DNA from: Desulfobacteraceae bacterium
GTDB taxonomy: Bacteria; Desulfobacterota; DSM-4660; Desulfatiglandales; Desulfatiglandaceae
Reading direction: 5' to 3'
Assembly (NCBI GenBank): GCA_030613055.1
Contig: JAUWMR010000009.1
Coordinates: 30,232-94,231 of the forward strand
Length of the DNA stretch: 64,000 nt
Positions within the stretch are counted from its first letter, which is position 1; the number at the start of each line of letters is the position of its first letter. The translations under genes and the position numbers were made by a program. This document shows positions 26,520 through 34,960 of this stretch, piece after piece. Below the pieces are notes generated by a model. That model searched no databases. It saw only the letters and a program-made list of their open reading frames with translations, and was not told where the DNA came from.

Positions 26520-27626
26520 ATGGCAGCAGTACCGGATAAAATCCAGACCTGGCAGATGGTTCAACCTACCTCGAAGGACAGAGAGACAGGGGAGGTAACT
26601 CAGGGTAAACTGGAAAAGACGGAAGTACCTGTACCGGAACTGGCACCCGGCGATGTGCTGGTGGAAGTTGCAGGTTGTGGCGTATGTCACACGGACTTAG
26701 GTTATTTTTATGATGGCGTCCCCACGGTTTCAAAACCACCCCTGACATTGGGTCATGAGATTTCAGGAACCGTAGTGGCCGGAGATGAGTCCTGGATGGG
26801 AAAAGAGGTTATCATCCCGGCAGTCATGCCCTGTCGCAAGTGCATGCTTTGCAAAACGGGTCGAGGCAACCGATGCCTTGCCCAGAAGATGCCGGGCAAC
26901 AGCCTTGGTCTTTATGGCGGTTTTTCAAGCCATATCCCTGTCCCGAGTGTTGATCTATGCGAGATAAAAGACCGGGGAGATATACCGCTTTCCCACTTTG
27001 CCGTTGTAGCTGATGCGGCCACGACACCTTACCAGGCTGCCAAGAGGGCCGATTTGCAGCCAGGAGATAACGTAGTAGTGGTAGGTATCACAGGAGGAGT
27101 GGGCCAGTACATGGGACAAACAGTCAAGGCCCTGGGCGCAAAGACCGTTATCGGGATTGCCCGTAATCAGGAAAAACTGGACAGGGCACTGAAATTCGGC
27201 GCCGATTTCTGCATCAACTCCACGGACAAGGATGCAAGGGCGGTCTCCAAGGAATTCAGGGGATACTGCAAGGAAAACGGGCTCCCTAACACCGGTTGGA
27301 AGATCTTCGAGGTAACAGGCGTCAAGCCGGGCCAGGAAATTGCCTTAGCCCTGCTCGGCTTTACCGGGAAACTGATCGTGGTCGGATTCGGACTTGCCAA
27401 GACTGAATATGGTATTGGTCGTCTGATGGCCTTTGACGCGGAGATAATTGGCACATGGGGATGCCTGCCCGAATACTATCCCATTGTCCTGGGTATGGTA
27501 TTAAGCGGGAGTATAAACATGGAAGAATTTGTTGAGATCCGGCCCATGAGCACTATAGCCGACACCTTTGCAGAGGCCCACAAAACGCCCCCAATGAAGC
27601 GTATTGTGCTGACGCCTGATTTCTAA
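26520..27626 (+). CDS. had: 6-hydroxycyclohex-1-ene-1-carbonyl-CoA dehydrogenase
   Basis: This 368-residue zinc-type medium-chain alcohol dehydrogenase oxidises 6-hydroxycyclohex-1-ene-1-carbonyl-CoA to the 6-oxo compound with NAD+, between the dienoyl-CoA hydratase and the ring hydrolase. The catalytic zinc region is GCGVCHTD (Cys56, His57) with GHE (78-80). The structural zinc cysteines are 105, 108, 111 and 119 in CRKCMLCKTGRGNRC. The nucleotide motif is GITGGVGQ. The ATG at 26520 is chosen because GGAGGA (26509-26514) lies just before it. The assignment to Had, not a generic ADH, rests on the whole sequence and the adjacent oah and dch. Confidence 0.93.
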   Translation: MAAVPDKIQTWQMVQPTSKDRETGEVTQGKLEKTEVPVPELAPGDVLVEVAGCGVCHTDLGYFYDGVPTVSKPPLTLGHEISGTVVAGDESWMGKEVIIPAVMPCRKCMLCKTGRGNRCLAQKMPGNSLGLYGGFSSHIPVPSVDLCEIKDRGDIPLSHFAVVADAATTPYQAAKRADLQPGDNVVVVGITGGVGQYMGQTVKALGAKTVIGIARNQEKLDRALKFGADFCINSTDKDARAVSKEFRGYCKENGLPNTGWKIFEVTGVKPGQEIALALLGFTGKLIVVGFGLAKTEYGIGRLMAFDAEIIGTWGCLPEYYPIVLGMVLSGSINMEEFVEIRPMSTIADTFAEAHKTPPMKRIVLTPDF

Positions 27627-27655
27627 ACCGATTAATAGTCTTCACCCCAAATCCA

Positions 27656-27710
27656 GCACTCTCCCCCGAGGGGAGAGTGCTAGAGCCTGCCCCGTACTTG
27701 ATACGGGGGC
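27656..27710 (+). repeat. Two hairpins in the had-oah intergenic space
   Basis: A perfect 11-bp stem GCACTCTCCCC / GGGGAGAGTGC with loop CGA spans 27656-27680. A second hairpin, GCCCCGTA / TACGGGGGC, follows at ~27688-27710. There is no U-run, so neither is a clear terminator. They may be a dispersed repeat related to that at ~63198..63262, or an mRNA-processing structure. Confidence 0.5.
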
Positions 27711-27793
27711 GAGGGGAGATCAAACAATGGCCCCAATTTATTGAGCAATTATCAACTAACAATACAATACTAATTTAAAAGGAGGAATACACT

Positions 27794-28930
27794 ATGGCTT
27801 TAGAATGGATGCCAAGAGACGACGAAGAGAAGGATCATTTGTTGCACACCGAGGTTCACTGGGGTACGGAAGCCCCATGCGTGGTTCATGAAAAGCGTCC
27901 TCTGACTGATCCCAAGGGGAATGTTGTGGACGGGCTTTATGTATCATGGATCCGTCTTAACAACCCCAAACAATACAACTCTTATACCACTGAAATGGTC
28001 AAGGGAGTAATCGCCGGTTTTGAAAACGCCTCCCTGGACAGAAGCGTTGTGGCGACCGTTTTCACGGGCACCGGTCCTTATGCCTTTTGCACCGGAGGCA
28101 ATACCAAGGAATACAGTGAGTTCTACAGCATGAGACCGGATGAATACGGCCAGTACATGGAACTTTTCAACCACATGGTGGATTCCATCCTCGCATGCAA
28201 AAAGCCTGTCATCTGCAGGGTCAATGGAATGAGAGTGGCAGGCGGCCAGGAAATCGGAATGGCCTGCGACCTCGCAATCTCATCTGATCTGGCTATTTTC
28301 GGACAGGCCGGCCCCAGGCACGGTTCCGCCCCTGACGGAGGCTCATCCGATTTCCTCCCCTGGTTTCTCGGAATGGAGGATGCCATGTGGAACTGCGTCT
28401 CCTGTGAGATGTGGTCCGCCTATAAGATGAAGGCCAAGACCCTGATCAGCAAATGTATCCCGGTCCTGAAGGTGGACGACAAATGGGTCCGAAACCCCAT
28501 GATCATCACAGACAAATACGTCGAGGATGGGGAAATTGTTTATGGCGAGTTCAAAAGAGGAGACGAGGCTAAAGAGGCCAGGGCCTTTGTAAAAGAGCAT
28601 CAGGCCAATGCGGACTTTGAGCTCTTAGACAAGGAAGTGGACAGGATTATATGGACCTTTGCCAATCTTTTCCCCGGATGCCTGATCAAATCCATTGACA
28701 GTGTCCGCGCAAAGAAAAAGTTTTTCTGGGATTATTCCAAGAACTATAACAGGCACTGGCTGGCAGCCAACATGGGCGGCGAGGCATTCTTGGGCTTTGG
28801 GGCCTTCAACACTAAGAAGATCACCGGGCAGGATACCATCGACTTTATAAAATTCCGAAAGAACATCGCGGAATGCAAGCCATGGGATTATGATATGTTC
28901 GCGGAAGTGCTCGGAAAGCCTCAGGAATAA
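27794..28930 (+). CDS. oah: 6-oxocyclohex-1-ene-1-carbonyl-CoA hydrolase (ring-cleaving)
   Basis: This 378-residue crotonase-superfamily enzyme, called BamA in obligate anaerobes, hydrates and hydrolytically opens the alicyclic ring to 3-hydroxypimelyl-CoA. Recognisable blocks are DGLYVSWIRLNNPKQYNSYTTEMVKG, FTGTGPYAFCTGGNTKEY, RVNGMRVAGGQEIGMACDLAISSDLAIFGQAGPRHGSAPDGG and a C-terminal extension absent from ordinary enoyl-CoA hydratases (~255 residues). GGAGG at 27781-27785 precedes the ATG. This family is used as a functional marker for anaerobic aromatic degradation, so it is the strongest metabolic clue in the window. Confidence 0.96.
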   Translation: MALEWMPRDDEEKDHLLHTEVHWGTEAPCVVHEKRPLTDPKGNVVDGLYVSWIRLNNPKQYNSYTTEMVKGVIAGFENASLDRSVVATVFTGTGPYAFCTGGNTKEYSEFYSMRPDEYGQYMELFNHMVDSILACKKPVICRVNGMRVAGGQEIGMACDLAISSDLAIFGQAGPRHGSAPDGGSSDFLPWFLGMEDAMWNCVSCEMWSAYKMKAKTLISKCIPVLKVDDKWVRNPMIITDKYVEDGEIVYGEFKRGDEAKEARAFVKEHQANADFELLDKEVDRIIWTFANLFPGCLIKSIDSVRAKKKFFWDYSKNYNRHWLAANMGGEAFLGFGAFNTKKITGQDTIDFIKFRKNIAECKPWDYDMFAEVLGKPQE

Positions 28931-29059
28931 TCGATTTATTCATACATGACTTACCCATATGGCAGGTGGGGCTGCAAAGCAGGCCTGCCTGCCTTTTGGT
29001 TTTAAGGGCCGGTTTCCAAGACAAAATGGCAAATGACAATACATTGAAAGGAGTACATC

Positions 29060-29827
29060 ATGAGTTACGAACATATCGAGACCGAATTTAAGGACGGGCT
29101 TGGCACCATCACCCTGAACAGGCCCCCTGTAAACATCCTGAATATTGCAATGATGGAAGAGATCAATGATGTATTGAGATCATGGCAGGGCGAGAAAGAC
29201 TTAAAGGCAGCGCTTTTTGACGCTAAGGGCAAATGTTTTTCCGCGGGCGTTGACGTAGGAGAACATATGGGAGGTCTTGCCCCAAAGATGATCGAGGTGT
29301 TTCATGGCATGTTTCGCCTGATGGATGCCCTTGAAATACCAACGATAGCCTCGGTCTACAGCTCGTGTTTGGGCGGGGGCTGTGAATTAGCCATCTTCTG
29401 CGACCTCGTCATTGCCTCCCGGGACGCTAAGTTCGGCCAGCCTGAGATCCTGGTCGGCGTTTTCCCGCCCATTGCCGCACAAATCATGCCGCGTATCATG
29501 GGACGCAAGTCCGCTATGGAACTGATACTATCGGGAAGAATTATATCCGCCGAAGAGGCCATGTCCATGGGATTGGTAAACAAGGTAGTGGCGGATGATG
29601 AATTACAATCGGCCACTACTGACTTTGCAAAACCCTACCTTAAGATGAGCGCTGAAGTGTTAAGAAAAACCAAAAAAGCCGTTATGGCCGGGTTGAGGGA
29701 CGATTTTGAGCCCTCGCTAAAACTCATAGAAGACATCTACCTTAACGAACTTATGAAGACCGCGGATGCCCAGGAAGGCTTAAAGGCATTTTTAGAGAAG
29801 CGAAAACCTGAGTGGAAAAATGAATAG
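29060..29827 (+). CDS. dch: Cyclohexa-1,5-diene-1-carbonyl-CoA hydratase
   Basis: This 255-residue enoyl-CoA hydratase-family protein has NRPPVNILNIAMMEEI, the oxyanion-hole block AKGKCFSAGVDVGEHMG, and SSCLGGGCELAIFCDLVIASRDAKFGQPE. With had and oah directly upstream it is assigned as the hydratase that adds water to the diene product of benzoyl-CoA reductase. GAAAGGAG precedes the ATG. Gene order is had-oah-dch. The reductase itself is not in the window. Confidence 0.93.
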   Translation: MSYEHIETEFKDGLGTITLNRPPVNILNIAMMEEINDVLRSWQGEKDLKAALFDAKGKCFSAGVDVGEHMGGLAPKMIEVFHGMFRLMDALEIPTIASVYSSCLGGGCELAIFCDLVIASRDAKFGQPEILVGVFPPIAAQIMPRIMGRKSAMELILSGRIISAEEAMSMGLVNKVVADDELQSATTDFAKPYLKMSAEVLRKTKKAVMAGLRDDFEPSLKLIEDIYLNELMKTADAQEGLKAFLEKRKPEWKNE

Positions 29828-30205
29828 GAAAACCAAAGAATCCACGCCCATCGAAGATCCCGCTATGCGGGCAAGGACGTGGCCTTGATTTGCCCCTGGA
29901 AGGGGCTAAAGAGCTATGAATAAAAAAATGCCTAAAGTTTAAAGTGCCTAAAGTTGTGGTACGCCTTCGGCGTGCTATTTAATAAAACAACACCTCAGGG
30001 GTTTGCCCCCTTTTGCCGGCTAATTGGTGTCATAGAGTAATTTTTTTTAAAATAGCAGAATTCATTAACTTTAGGCATTTTAGGCACTTTAGTTCACTTT
30101 AGGCACTTATGGCCCACCGTGGCGGGATTAAAGGCAGAGCCGATTGGCTCTGACCCCCGCAATACGGGATCTTCGACATTCCAATTGGGGCGAAGCCCCT
30201 AAATA
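29828..30205. repeat. Non-coding region with an inverted TTTAGGCAC repeat element
   Basis: The left arm (29928-29955, GCCTAAAGTTTAAAGTGCCTAAAGTT) and right arm (30066-30108, ACTTTAGGCATTTTAGGCAC and more) are inverted versions of each other, related to 2683..2775. Between them GTACGCCTTCGGCGTGCTATTT (29959-29980) is an exact copy of 44838-44859. It separates dch from the convergent mutase genes. Confidence 0.6.
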
Positions 30206-30607
30206 TTACCTTTCAACATTATTTTTAATAAAGTCTATAATTTCCCCGGTATTCGTTCCTGGACCAAAGATTTCTGCGATACCCGCATCTTTCAAAGCGG
30301 GAATATCTTCATCGGGTATGATACCTCCACCCAAAACCAGCATGTTGTCTATTTCTTTTTCTTTCAACAATTCCATTATCCTGGGAAACAGGAAGTCATG
30401 GGCACCGGATAGGATACTCAAGGCAATTACATCCACATCCTCCTGGATGGACGTCTCCACAATCTGCTCAGGGCTTTGTCTTAAACCAGTGTAGACTACC
30501 TCCATCCCTGCATCCATTAGCGCACTGGCAATGACTTTTATTCCCCTGTCATGGCCGTCTAAACCAGGTTTGGCGGCCAGAACTCTAATCTTCCGTTTTT
30601 TATCCAT
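30206..30607 (-). CDS. mcmB: Methylmalonyl-CoA mutase, B12-binding subunit
   Basis: This 133-residue cobalamin-binding protein has the base-off motif DxHxxG as D17-G-H19-D-R-G22, then SILSG (~60) and GGGII (~90). It is the separate small subunit of a split mutase, and its large subunit starts the pair 6 bp upstream. It supplies the His ligand to cobalt. Confidence 0.95.
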   Translation of the reverse strand: MDKKRKIRVLAAKPGLDGHDRGIKVIASALMDAGMEVVYTGLRQSPEQIVETSIQEDVDVIALSILSGAHDFLFPRIMELLKEKEIDNMLVLGGGIIPDEDIPALKDAGIAEIFGPGTNTGEIIDFIKNNVER

Positions 30608-30613
30608 TTTAAA

Positions 30614-32296
30614 TCAACCTCCAATTGTGCTTACTGGCTGATATTCACCGAAGACATCCCTCAACGCATCACAGATTTCTCCCAGGGTGGCATAAGCCCT
30701 CACTGCATCTAAAATAACGGGCATCAGATTATCAGTTCCCTCCGCAGTCTTTCTTAATTCGCCTAATAAATCCTTCACTCTTCCGTTGTCTCGTTCTGAC
30801 CTTAGTTTTTTCAACCCCTCTATCTGAGAGATCCTTACAGAAGGATCTACTCTCAAAAGGCCCTTTGGGGCTTCCTCTTCTATCTGGAATCTATTAACGC
30901 CAACTACCACTCTCTCCTCCTTCTCAATCTCTCTCTGGTAGCGATAGGCACTGTCCTGGATCTCCCTCTGTATAAATCCCTGCTCAATAGCGGAAGCAGC
31001 GCCACCAAGCTCGTCGATTTTCTCAATATATTTTTGAGACCGATAAAAAATCTCTTTTGTCAACTCTTCAATATAATACGAACCTGCCAACGGGTCTACG
31101 GTGTCGGTAACACCGGATTCATAGGCAATAAGCTGCTGGGTCCTCAGGGCAATCTGGACCGCCTCCTCTCCAGGTAAGGCAAATGCCTCATCCATGGAAT
31201 TGGTATGCAGCGATTGTGTCCCGCCCAAAACCGCAGAAAGCGCCTGAAAGGCAACCCTCACAATATTATTCATAGGCTGCCGTGCGGTCAGCGTACAGCC
31301 GGCAGTCTGTGTATGAAACCTTATCATCAATGACCTTGGATCCTTGGCCTTGAATCTGTCCCGCATAATTATTGCCCACAGCCTCCTTGCTGCCCTGAAC
31401 TTGGCAATCTCCTCAAAAAAATCAAGATGGGCGTTAAAAAAGAATGACAGACGTGGAGCAAACTTGTCCACATCCAATCCGGCATTAATGGCTGCCTCCA
31501 CATAGGCAATCCCATCGGCTAAAGTAAAAGCCACCTCCTGGACCGCTGTAGAACCTGCCTCTCTTATGTGATATCCGCTGATACTGATCGTATTCCACTG
31601 GGGAATCTCTCGCGAACAGAAAGAAAAAATGTCAGTAATAATCCTCATGGAAGGTTTAGGAGGGAAGATATAAGTACCCCTGGCAGAATACTCCTTTAAT
31701 ATATCATTCTGAACGGTTCCCTTCAGATCCCTTGAAGATACGCCCTGTTTTTCAGCCACAGCCATGTACATGGCCAACAGGACAGCGGCAGGGGAATTTA
31801 TGGTCATTGAGGTGCTCACCTTATCCAGTGGGATCTGGTCAAAAAGTATCTCCATATCTTTTAATGAATCAATAGTCACCCCGACCTTACCAACCTCCCC
31901 TTGAGCCAGAGAGTGATCTGAATCATATCCTATCTGGGTGGGGAGATCAAAGGCTACTGACAGGCCCGTCTGGCCCTGTTCCAACAGGAATCTGTATCGC
32001 CTGTTTGTGTCCTTTGCCGTGGCAAAACCGGCGTACTGCCTCATGGTCCAGTACCGACCCCTGTACATTGTAGGCTGAACCCCCCTCGTGAAGGGGTATT
32101 CCCCGGGTAAACCGATTTCTGCCAGATAATCGGCTCCGGTTTGATCAATGGGGGAATAAAGCCTATTCACGGGGATCCCTGATGTATTTACAAACTCATC
32201 CTTCCTTTCCGGGCGTTTACGAAGCTTCTGTTCCACATTTTCTGACCATTCCTCGAATGCCGCTAAAAGTCTATCCTCGCCTTTTTGTACAGGCAT
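30614..32296 (-). CDS. mcmA: Methylmalonyl-CoA mutase, large (catalytic) subunit
   Basis: This 560-residue TIM-barrel subunit lacks the B12 domain, which is on the adjacent 133-residue gene. Motifs are [75 protein letters not shown] and [13 protein letters not shown]. Tyr88 in RQYAG is the position that is Tyr in methylmalonyl-CoA mutases but Phe or Ile in isobutyryl- and 2-hydroxyisobutyryl-CoA mutases, so methylmalonyl/succinyl-CoA interconversion is favoured. The pair is divergent from the decarboxylase gene at 32584, consistent with a shared propionate or dicarboxylate route. Confidence 0.92.
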   Translation of the reverse strand: MPVQKGEDRLLAAFEEWSENVEQKLRKRPERKDEFVNTSGIPVNRLYSPIDQTGADYLAEIGLPGEYPFTRGVQPTMYRGRYWTMRQYAGFATAKDTNRRYRFLLEQGQTGLSVAFDLPTQIGYDSDHSLAQGEVGKVGVTIDSLKDMEILFDQIPLDKVSTSMTINSPAAVLLAMYMAVAEKQGVSSRDLKGTVQNDILKEYSARGTYIFPPKPSMRIITDIFSFCSREIPQWNTISISGYHIREAGSTAVQEVAFTLADGIAYVEAAINAGLDVDKFAPRLSFFFNAHLDFFEEIAKFRAARRLWAIIMRDRFKAKDPRSLMIRFHTQTAGCTLTARQPMNNIVRVAFQALSAVLGGTQSLHTNSMDEAFALPGEEAVQIALRTQQLIAYESGVTDTVDPLAGSYYIEELTKEIFYRSQKYIEKIDELGGAASAIEQGFIQREIQDSAYRYQREIEKEERVVVGVNRFQIEEEAPKGLLRVDPSVRISQIEGLKKLRSERDNGRVKDLLGELRKTAEGTDNLMPVILDAVRAYATLGEICDALRDVFGEYQPVSTIGG

Positions 32297-32432
32297 ATTA
32301 ACCCTCCATAAACATTTTGGATTTTAGATTACAGATTGCGGATTTGAAAAGATACTATGATTACTAATTAAATTAGGAATATTTCAATGACCTAAGGCAT
32401 GTCAAACATTTTTTTTATATTCACTTTTCGAC

Positions 32433-32461
32433 TTGACAACGTTTCATAGCCATATTATAGC
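32433..32461 (+). promoter_or_regulatory. Candidate promoter of the decarboxylase beta-subunit gene
   Basis: TTGACA (32433-32438) is followed after 17 bp by TATAGC (32456-32461). It lies in the 287-bp divergent space between mcmA and the decarboxylase gene. Confidence 0.35.
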
Positions 32462-32583
32462 CACAATGTAATTATCAGGAAATCTGCATTTTCTGATATA
32501 TCTGCACGATGGGTTACAACGCCCCATGGCGGAGGAACCCTTTATTCAGCATATTTTTAAAAAAAAATGGAGATCTACTTATT

Positions 32584-33726
32584 ATGACTCTAAATGAAAT
32601 AATGGACATGTTATATGGCACACTTCACACAACCGGGCTATTTCATTTTCAGTGGAATATTATTATTATGTGGGTTGTGGGCTGCATGTTTATCTACTTA
32701 GCCATTGCAAAGAAGTATGAACCTCTTTTACTTCTACCAATTGGTTTTGGGATATTTATTGTGAATTTCCCGCTTGTGCCTCTCATGGGTCATTCCCACG
32801 GTCATGCCCAGTTACTCCAGGTATTTTACCACTACGGTCTGGAATGGGAGGTGATACCCTGTATTATTTTCTTAGGGCTTGGTGCCATGACGGATTTTGG
32901 TCCCCTGATTTCCAATCCCAAGACCCTGCTTATAGGCGCTGGCGCGCAATTAGGTGTTTTTATTACGTTTACGGGCACGGTTTTAGTGGGTTTTACGCTT
33001 AAGGAGGCGGCCTCTGTGAGCATTATCGGGGGTGCTGACGGTCCCACGACCATATATTTGACCCAGCACTTAGCGCCTCAACTTTTAGGGCCTAATGCCT
33101 TAGCCGCGTACTCCTACATGGCGATGGTGCCGCTTATCCAGCCTCCGCTCATGCGATTAATGACCAATGAAAAGGAGAGGAGTATTCGCATGCGCCAGTT
33201 GAGGCCGGTATCCCAGCAGGAGAAGATTCTGTTTCCCATGGTCACGGTTGGTATCATTGCCCTTCTTGTCCCCTCGGTTATTCCATTAATGGGAATGTTT
33301 ATGTTAGGCAATCTGATGAAGGAAAGCGGCGTTGTGGAGAGGCTGACCGACACGGCCCAGGGTTCGCTGATGAACATTGTGACGATATTTTTAGGTATTT
33401 CAGTGGGTGCTACCATGCATGCGGACAAGTTTTTGAGCTGGAAACCTCTTTTTATATTCAGCTTAGGTCTTGTTGATTTTGCGGTGTGTACGATTGGTGG
33501 CATATTGACGGTCAAGATCATGAATCTTTTCTTAGAGGAGAAGATCAATCCGCTTATCGGCTCTGCTGGTGTATCGGCGGTACCTATGGCGGCGAGGGTC
33601 TCCCAGGTGCAGGGGCTGAAATATGACAAGACCAATCATCTTCTGATGCATGCGATGGGGCCGAATCTTGCGGGCGTGATTGGTTCTGCGGCGGCGGCAG
33701 GCATGTTTATCGCCATGTTTGATTGA
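32584..33726 (+). CDS. Na+-translocating acyl-CoA decarboxylase, beta subunit
   Basis: This 380-residue membrane protein is of the OadB/GcdB/MmdB family, which couples biotin-carboxyl decarboxylation to Na+ export. Characteristic blocks are [75 protein letters not shown], and [16 protein letters not shown]. The ATG at 32584 (GGAG 11 bp upstream) gives the family length; an ATG at 32509 has no ribosome site. Glutaconyl-CoA decarboxylase fits the benzoyl-CoA pathway context, and methylmalonyl-CoA decarboxylase fits the divergent mutase. Sequence alone does not decide, and the carboxyltransferase alpha subunit is not in the window. Confidence 0.93.
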   Translation: MTLNEIMDMLYGTLHTTGLFHFQWNIIIMWVVGCMFIYLAIAKKYEPLLLLPIGFGIFIVNFPLVPLMGHSHGHAQLLQVFYHYGLEWEVIPCIIFLGLGAMTDFGPLISNPKTLLIGAGAQLGVFITFTGTVLVGFTLKEAASVSIIGGADGPTTIYLTQHLAPQLLGPNALAAYSYMAMVPLIQPPLMRLMTNEKERSIRMRQLRPVSQQEKILFPMVTVGIIALLVPSVIPLMGMFMLGNLMKESGVVERLTDTAQGSLMNIVTIFLGISVGATMHADKFLSWKPLFIFSLGLVDFAVCTIGGILTVKIMNLFLEEKINPLIGSAGVSAVPMAARVSQVQGLKYDKTNHLLMHAMGPNLAGVIGSAAAAGMFIAMFD

Positions 33727-33748
33727 TAAAATCGCCGCGCGATTTTAT
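33726..33748 (+). repeat. Short intercistronic hairpin
   Basis: The 10-bp stem ATAAAATCGC / GCGATTTTAT with loop CGC overlaps the last base of the decarboxylase gene. It resembles the hairpins at 16130 and 5955. Confidence 0.55.
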
Positions 33749-33762
33749 AAGAGGATTAAAAA

Positions 33763-34221
33763 ATGAAAAAATATGTGTTTATGGTGTTGTTATTGGTTTT
33801 TCCTGTTCTGGCAGGCGCGGAAGACTTCCTTGGCGCCCCGGTCATTCAGGGAAAAGCCATCAAAAAGACTGATGCCAGGCTGGAGATAATGACCGGTCTG
33901 ACCCATGATGAGGTCCTTGCATTTTACAGGGAGGCGCTAAAAGATTTTAAGGATATCAAGTTCCGCGAGTGGAAGGATTCCACCTATATTGAAGATGACA
34001 GCAACCTTCCCTGGCATTCTATTACCATATCAAAAGGTGCTGGAAAAGAGACCGGCGTTATTATCGTGAAGGACAACTGGACCTGGATTATCGGGACCCT
34101 GGTACTAAGGTATATAGGCGTCTTTGTTGTCCTGATGACCCTGTTTGCGGGCTTGTCTGTTTCCGGAAGAATTATATCGCGCGTTATTAAAAAGGCAGAG
34201 GCCATGAAGGCTTCTGATTAG
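33763..34221 (+). CDS. Small single-span membrane protein, possible delta/gamma subunit of the Na+ decarboxylase
   Basis: This 152-residue protein has an N-terminal signal peptide (MKKYVFMVLLLVFPVLAGA), a ~90-residue soluble part and a C-terminal membrane helix (IGVFVVLMTLFAGLSVSGRII, ~118-138) followed by a basic tail. The helix and its SxxIxxxI exit resemble OadG/GcdD-type subunits, which normally have an N-terminal helix and no exported domain. It lies 36 bp after the beta subunit, with no gene between. The subunit role is inferred from this position and the helix; the exported domain is not recognised. Confidence 0.7.
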   Translation: MKKYVFMVLLLVFPVLAGAEDFLGAPVIQGKAIKKTDARLEIMTGLTHDEVLAFYREALKDFKDIKFREWKDSTYIEDDSNLPWHSITISKGAGKETGVIIVKDNWTWIIGTLVLRYIGVFVVLMTLFAGLSVSGRIISRVIKKAEAMKASD

Positions 34222-34248
34222 AGAAACAGCCTTTCCATACGCAAAAAA

Positions 34249-34276
34249 AGCCCCTCCCTTTTTCAAAGGAGAGGCT
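34249..34276. terminator. Bidirectional terminator between convergent genes
   Basis: The stem AGCCCCTCCCTTT / AAAGGAGAGGCT (one mismatch, one bulge) has an A-run on the left (34243-34249) and a T-run on the right (34275-34281), so it can work for both converging genes. Confidence 0.75.
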
Positions 34277-34292
34277 TTTTTGTTCTTTCGTA

Positions 34293-34511
34293 CTATTCAA
34301 GAACTACCAGGACAGCTTCTGCTTCAACTGCATCGCCCTTATTGCATTTCACCTCTTTTACCGTACCGGATACCTCGGCAACCACTGGCAATTCCATCTT
34401 CATGGCCTCAAGGATGATCACCTCATCACCTTCATTTACCGTATCACCCGCCTTCACCTTGACATCAATCACCTTTCCACCCATAGGTGCAATAACTTCG
34501 CTCACAGTCAA
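34293..34511 (-). CDS. Stand-alone biotin carrier (biotinyl domain) protein
   Basis: This 72-residue protein is essentially one biotinyl/lipoyl-type barrel. The biotin motif EAMKMEL places the acceptor at Lys38, between symmetric half-repeats (APMGGKVIDVKVKAGDTVNEGD and EVSGTVKEVKCNKGDAVEA). It is the minimal size for a carrier, without the Pro/Ala linker usual in GcdC or OadA. By position it could serve the Na+ decarboxylase on the opposite strand, or an acyl-CoA carboxylase elsewhere. It is convergent with the decarboxylase operon and is therefore not co-transcribed with it. Confidence 0.92.
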   Translation of the reverse strand: MTVSEVIAPMGGKVIDVKVKAGDTVNEGDEVIILEAMKMELPVVAEVSGTVKEVKCNKGDAVEAEAVLVVLE

Positions 34512-34960
34512 TACCTCCTCTAATAATATTATTCAAAACCAGCTCCATTCAATCCGGCCTTTATGACAGGGGGCCATAACCCCTCTAAATCCCGCAAATA
34601 GTTTCAATTTACAATAATCAAGAAACGCAATTTTCAAAGCATTTTCGTCAGGCTTTGTATAACATCTAAACCACATCCGATGTCAAGAATAATCTTATTA
34701 AATTCTCCCGAAAACGCGCCAGGCTCGTAAATAAAAAAAACTTAGAGCCTTTGCGAGAGGCGATATTGGTCGATTAAGGGAATTTCTAAATATTGCCCTC
34801 GATTTTAGCGTTACCGTGTGCTTTAGTACAGATTACTTGACACAACATGCCAAATTGTCTTATTTTATAAAAATATTTATATTTCGCAATAGAACGAAGC
34901 GCATTTTTGCCTGAAAACTGAATCGGCTGTTTATTCATGCAAGGCCCAAGGAGAAGCACT
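34512..34960. other. Non-coding region upstream of pilC
   Basis: No gene is supported. It contains the divergent upstream regions of the biotin carrier and pilC and the promoter-like site at 34837..34866. Confidence 0.6.
34837..34866 (+). promoter_or_regulatory. Candidate promoter of pilC
   Basis: TTGACA (34837-34842), an 18-bp spacer and TATTTT (34861-34866), then an AT-rich run. It lies ~95 bp before the pilC start. Confidence 0.4.

Noticed and set aside
30614..32296. Identification as isobutyryl-CoA or 2-hydroxyisobutyryl-CoA mutase
   Set aside because: The split-subunit layout fits those enzymes, but Tyr88 in RQYAG and the PSMR motif fit methylmalonyl-CoA mutase better.
32509..32583. 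An N-terminal extension of the decarboxylase beta subunit
   Set aside because: The ATG at 32509 has no ribosome site and the added residues do not fit the family; the start at 32584 gives the normal length.
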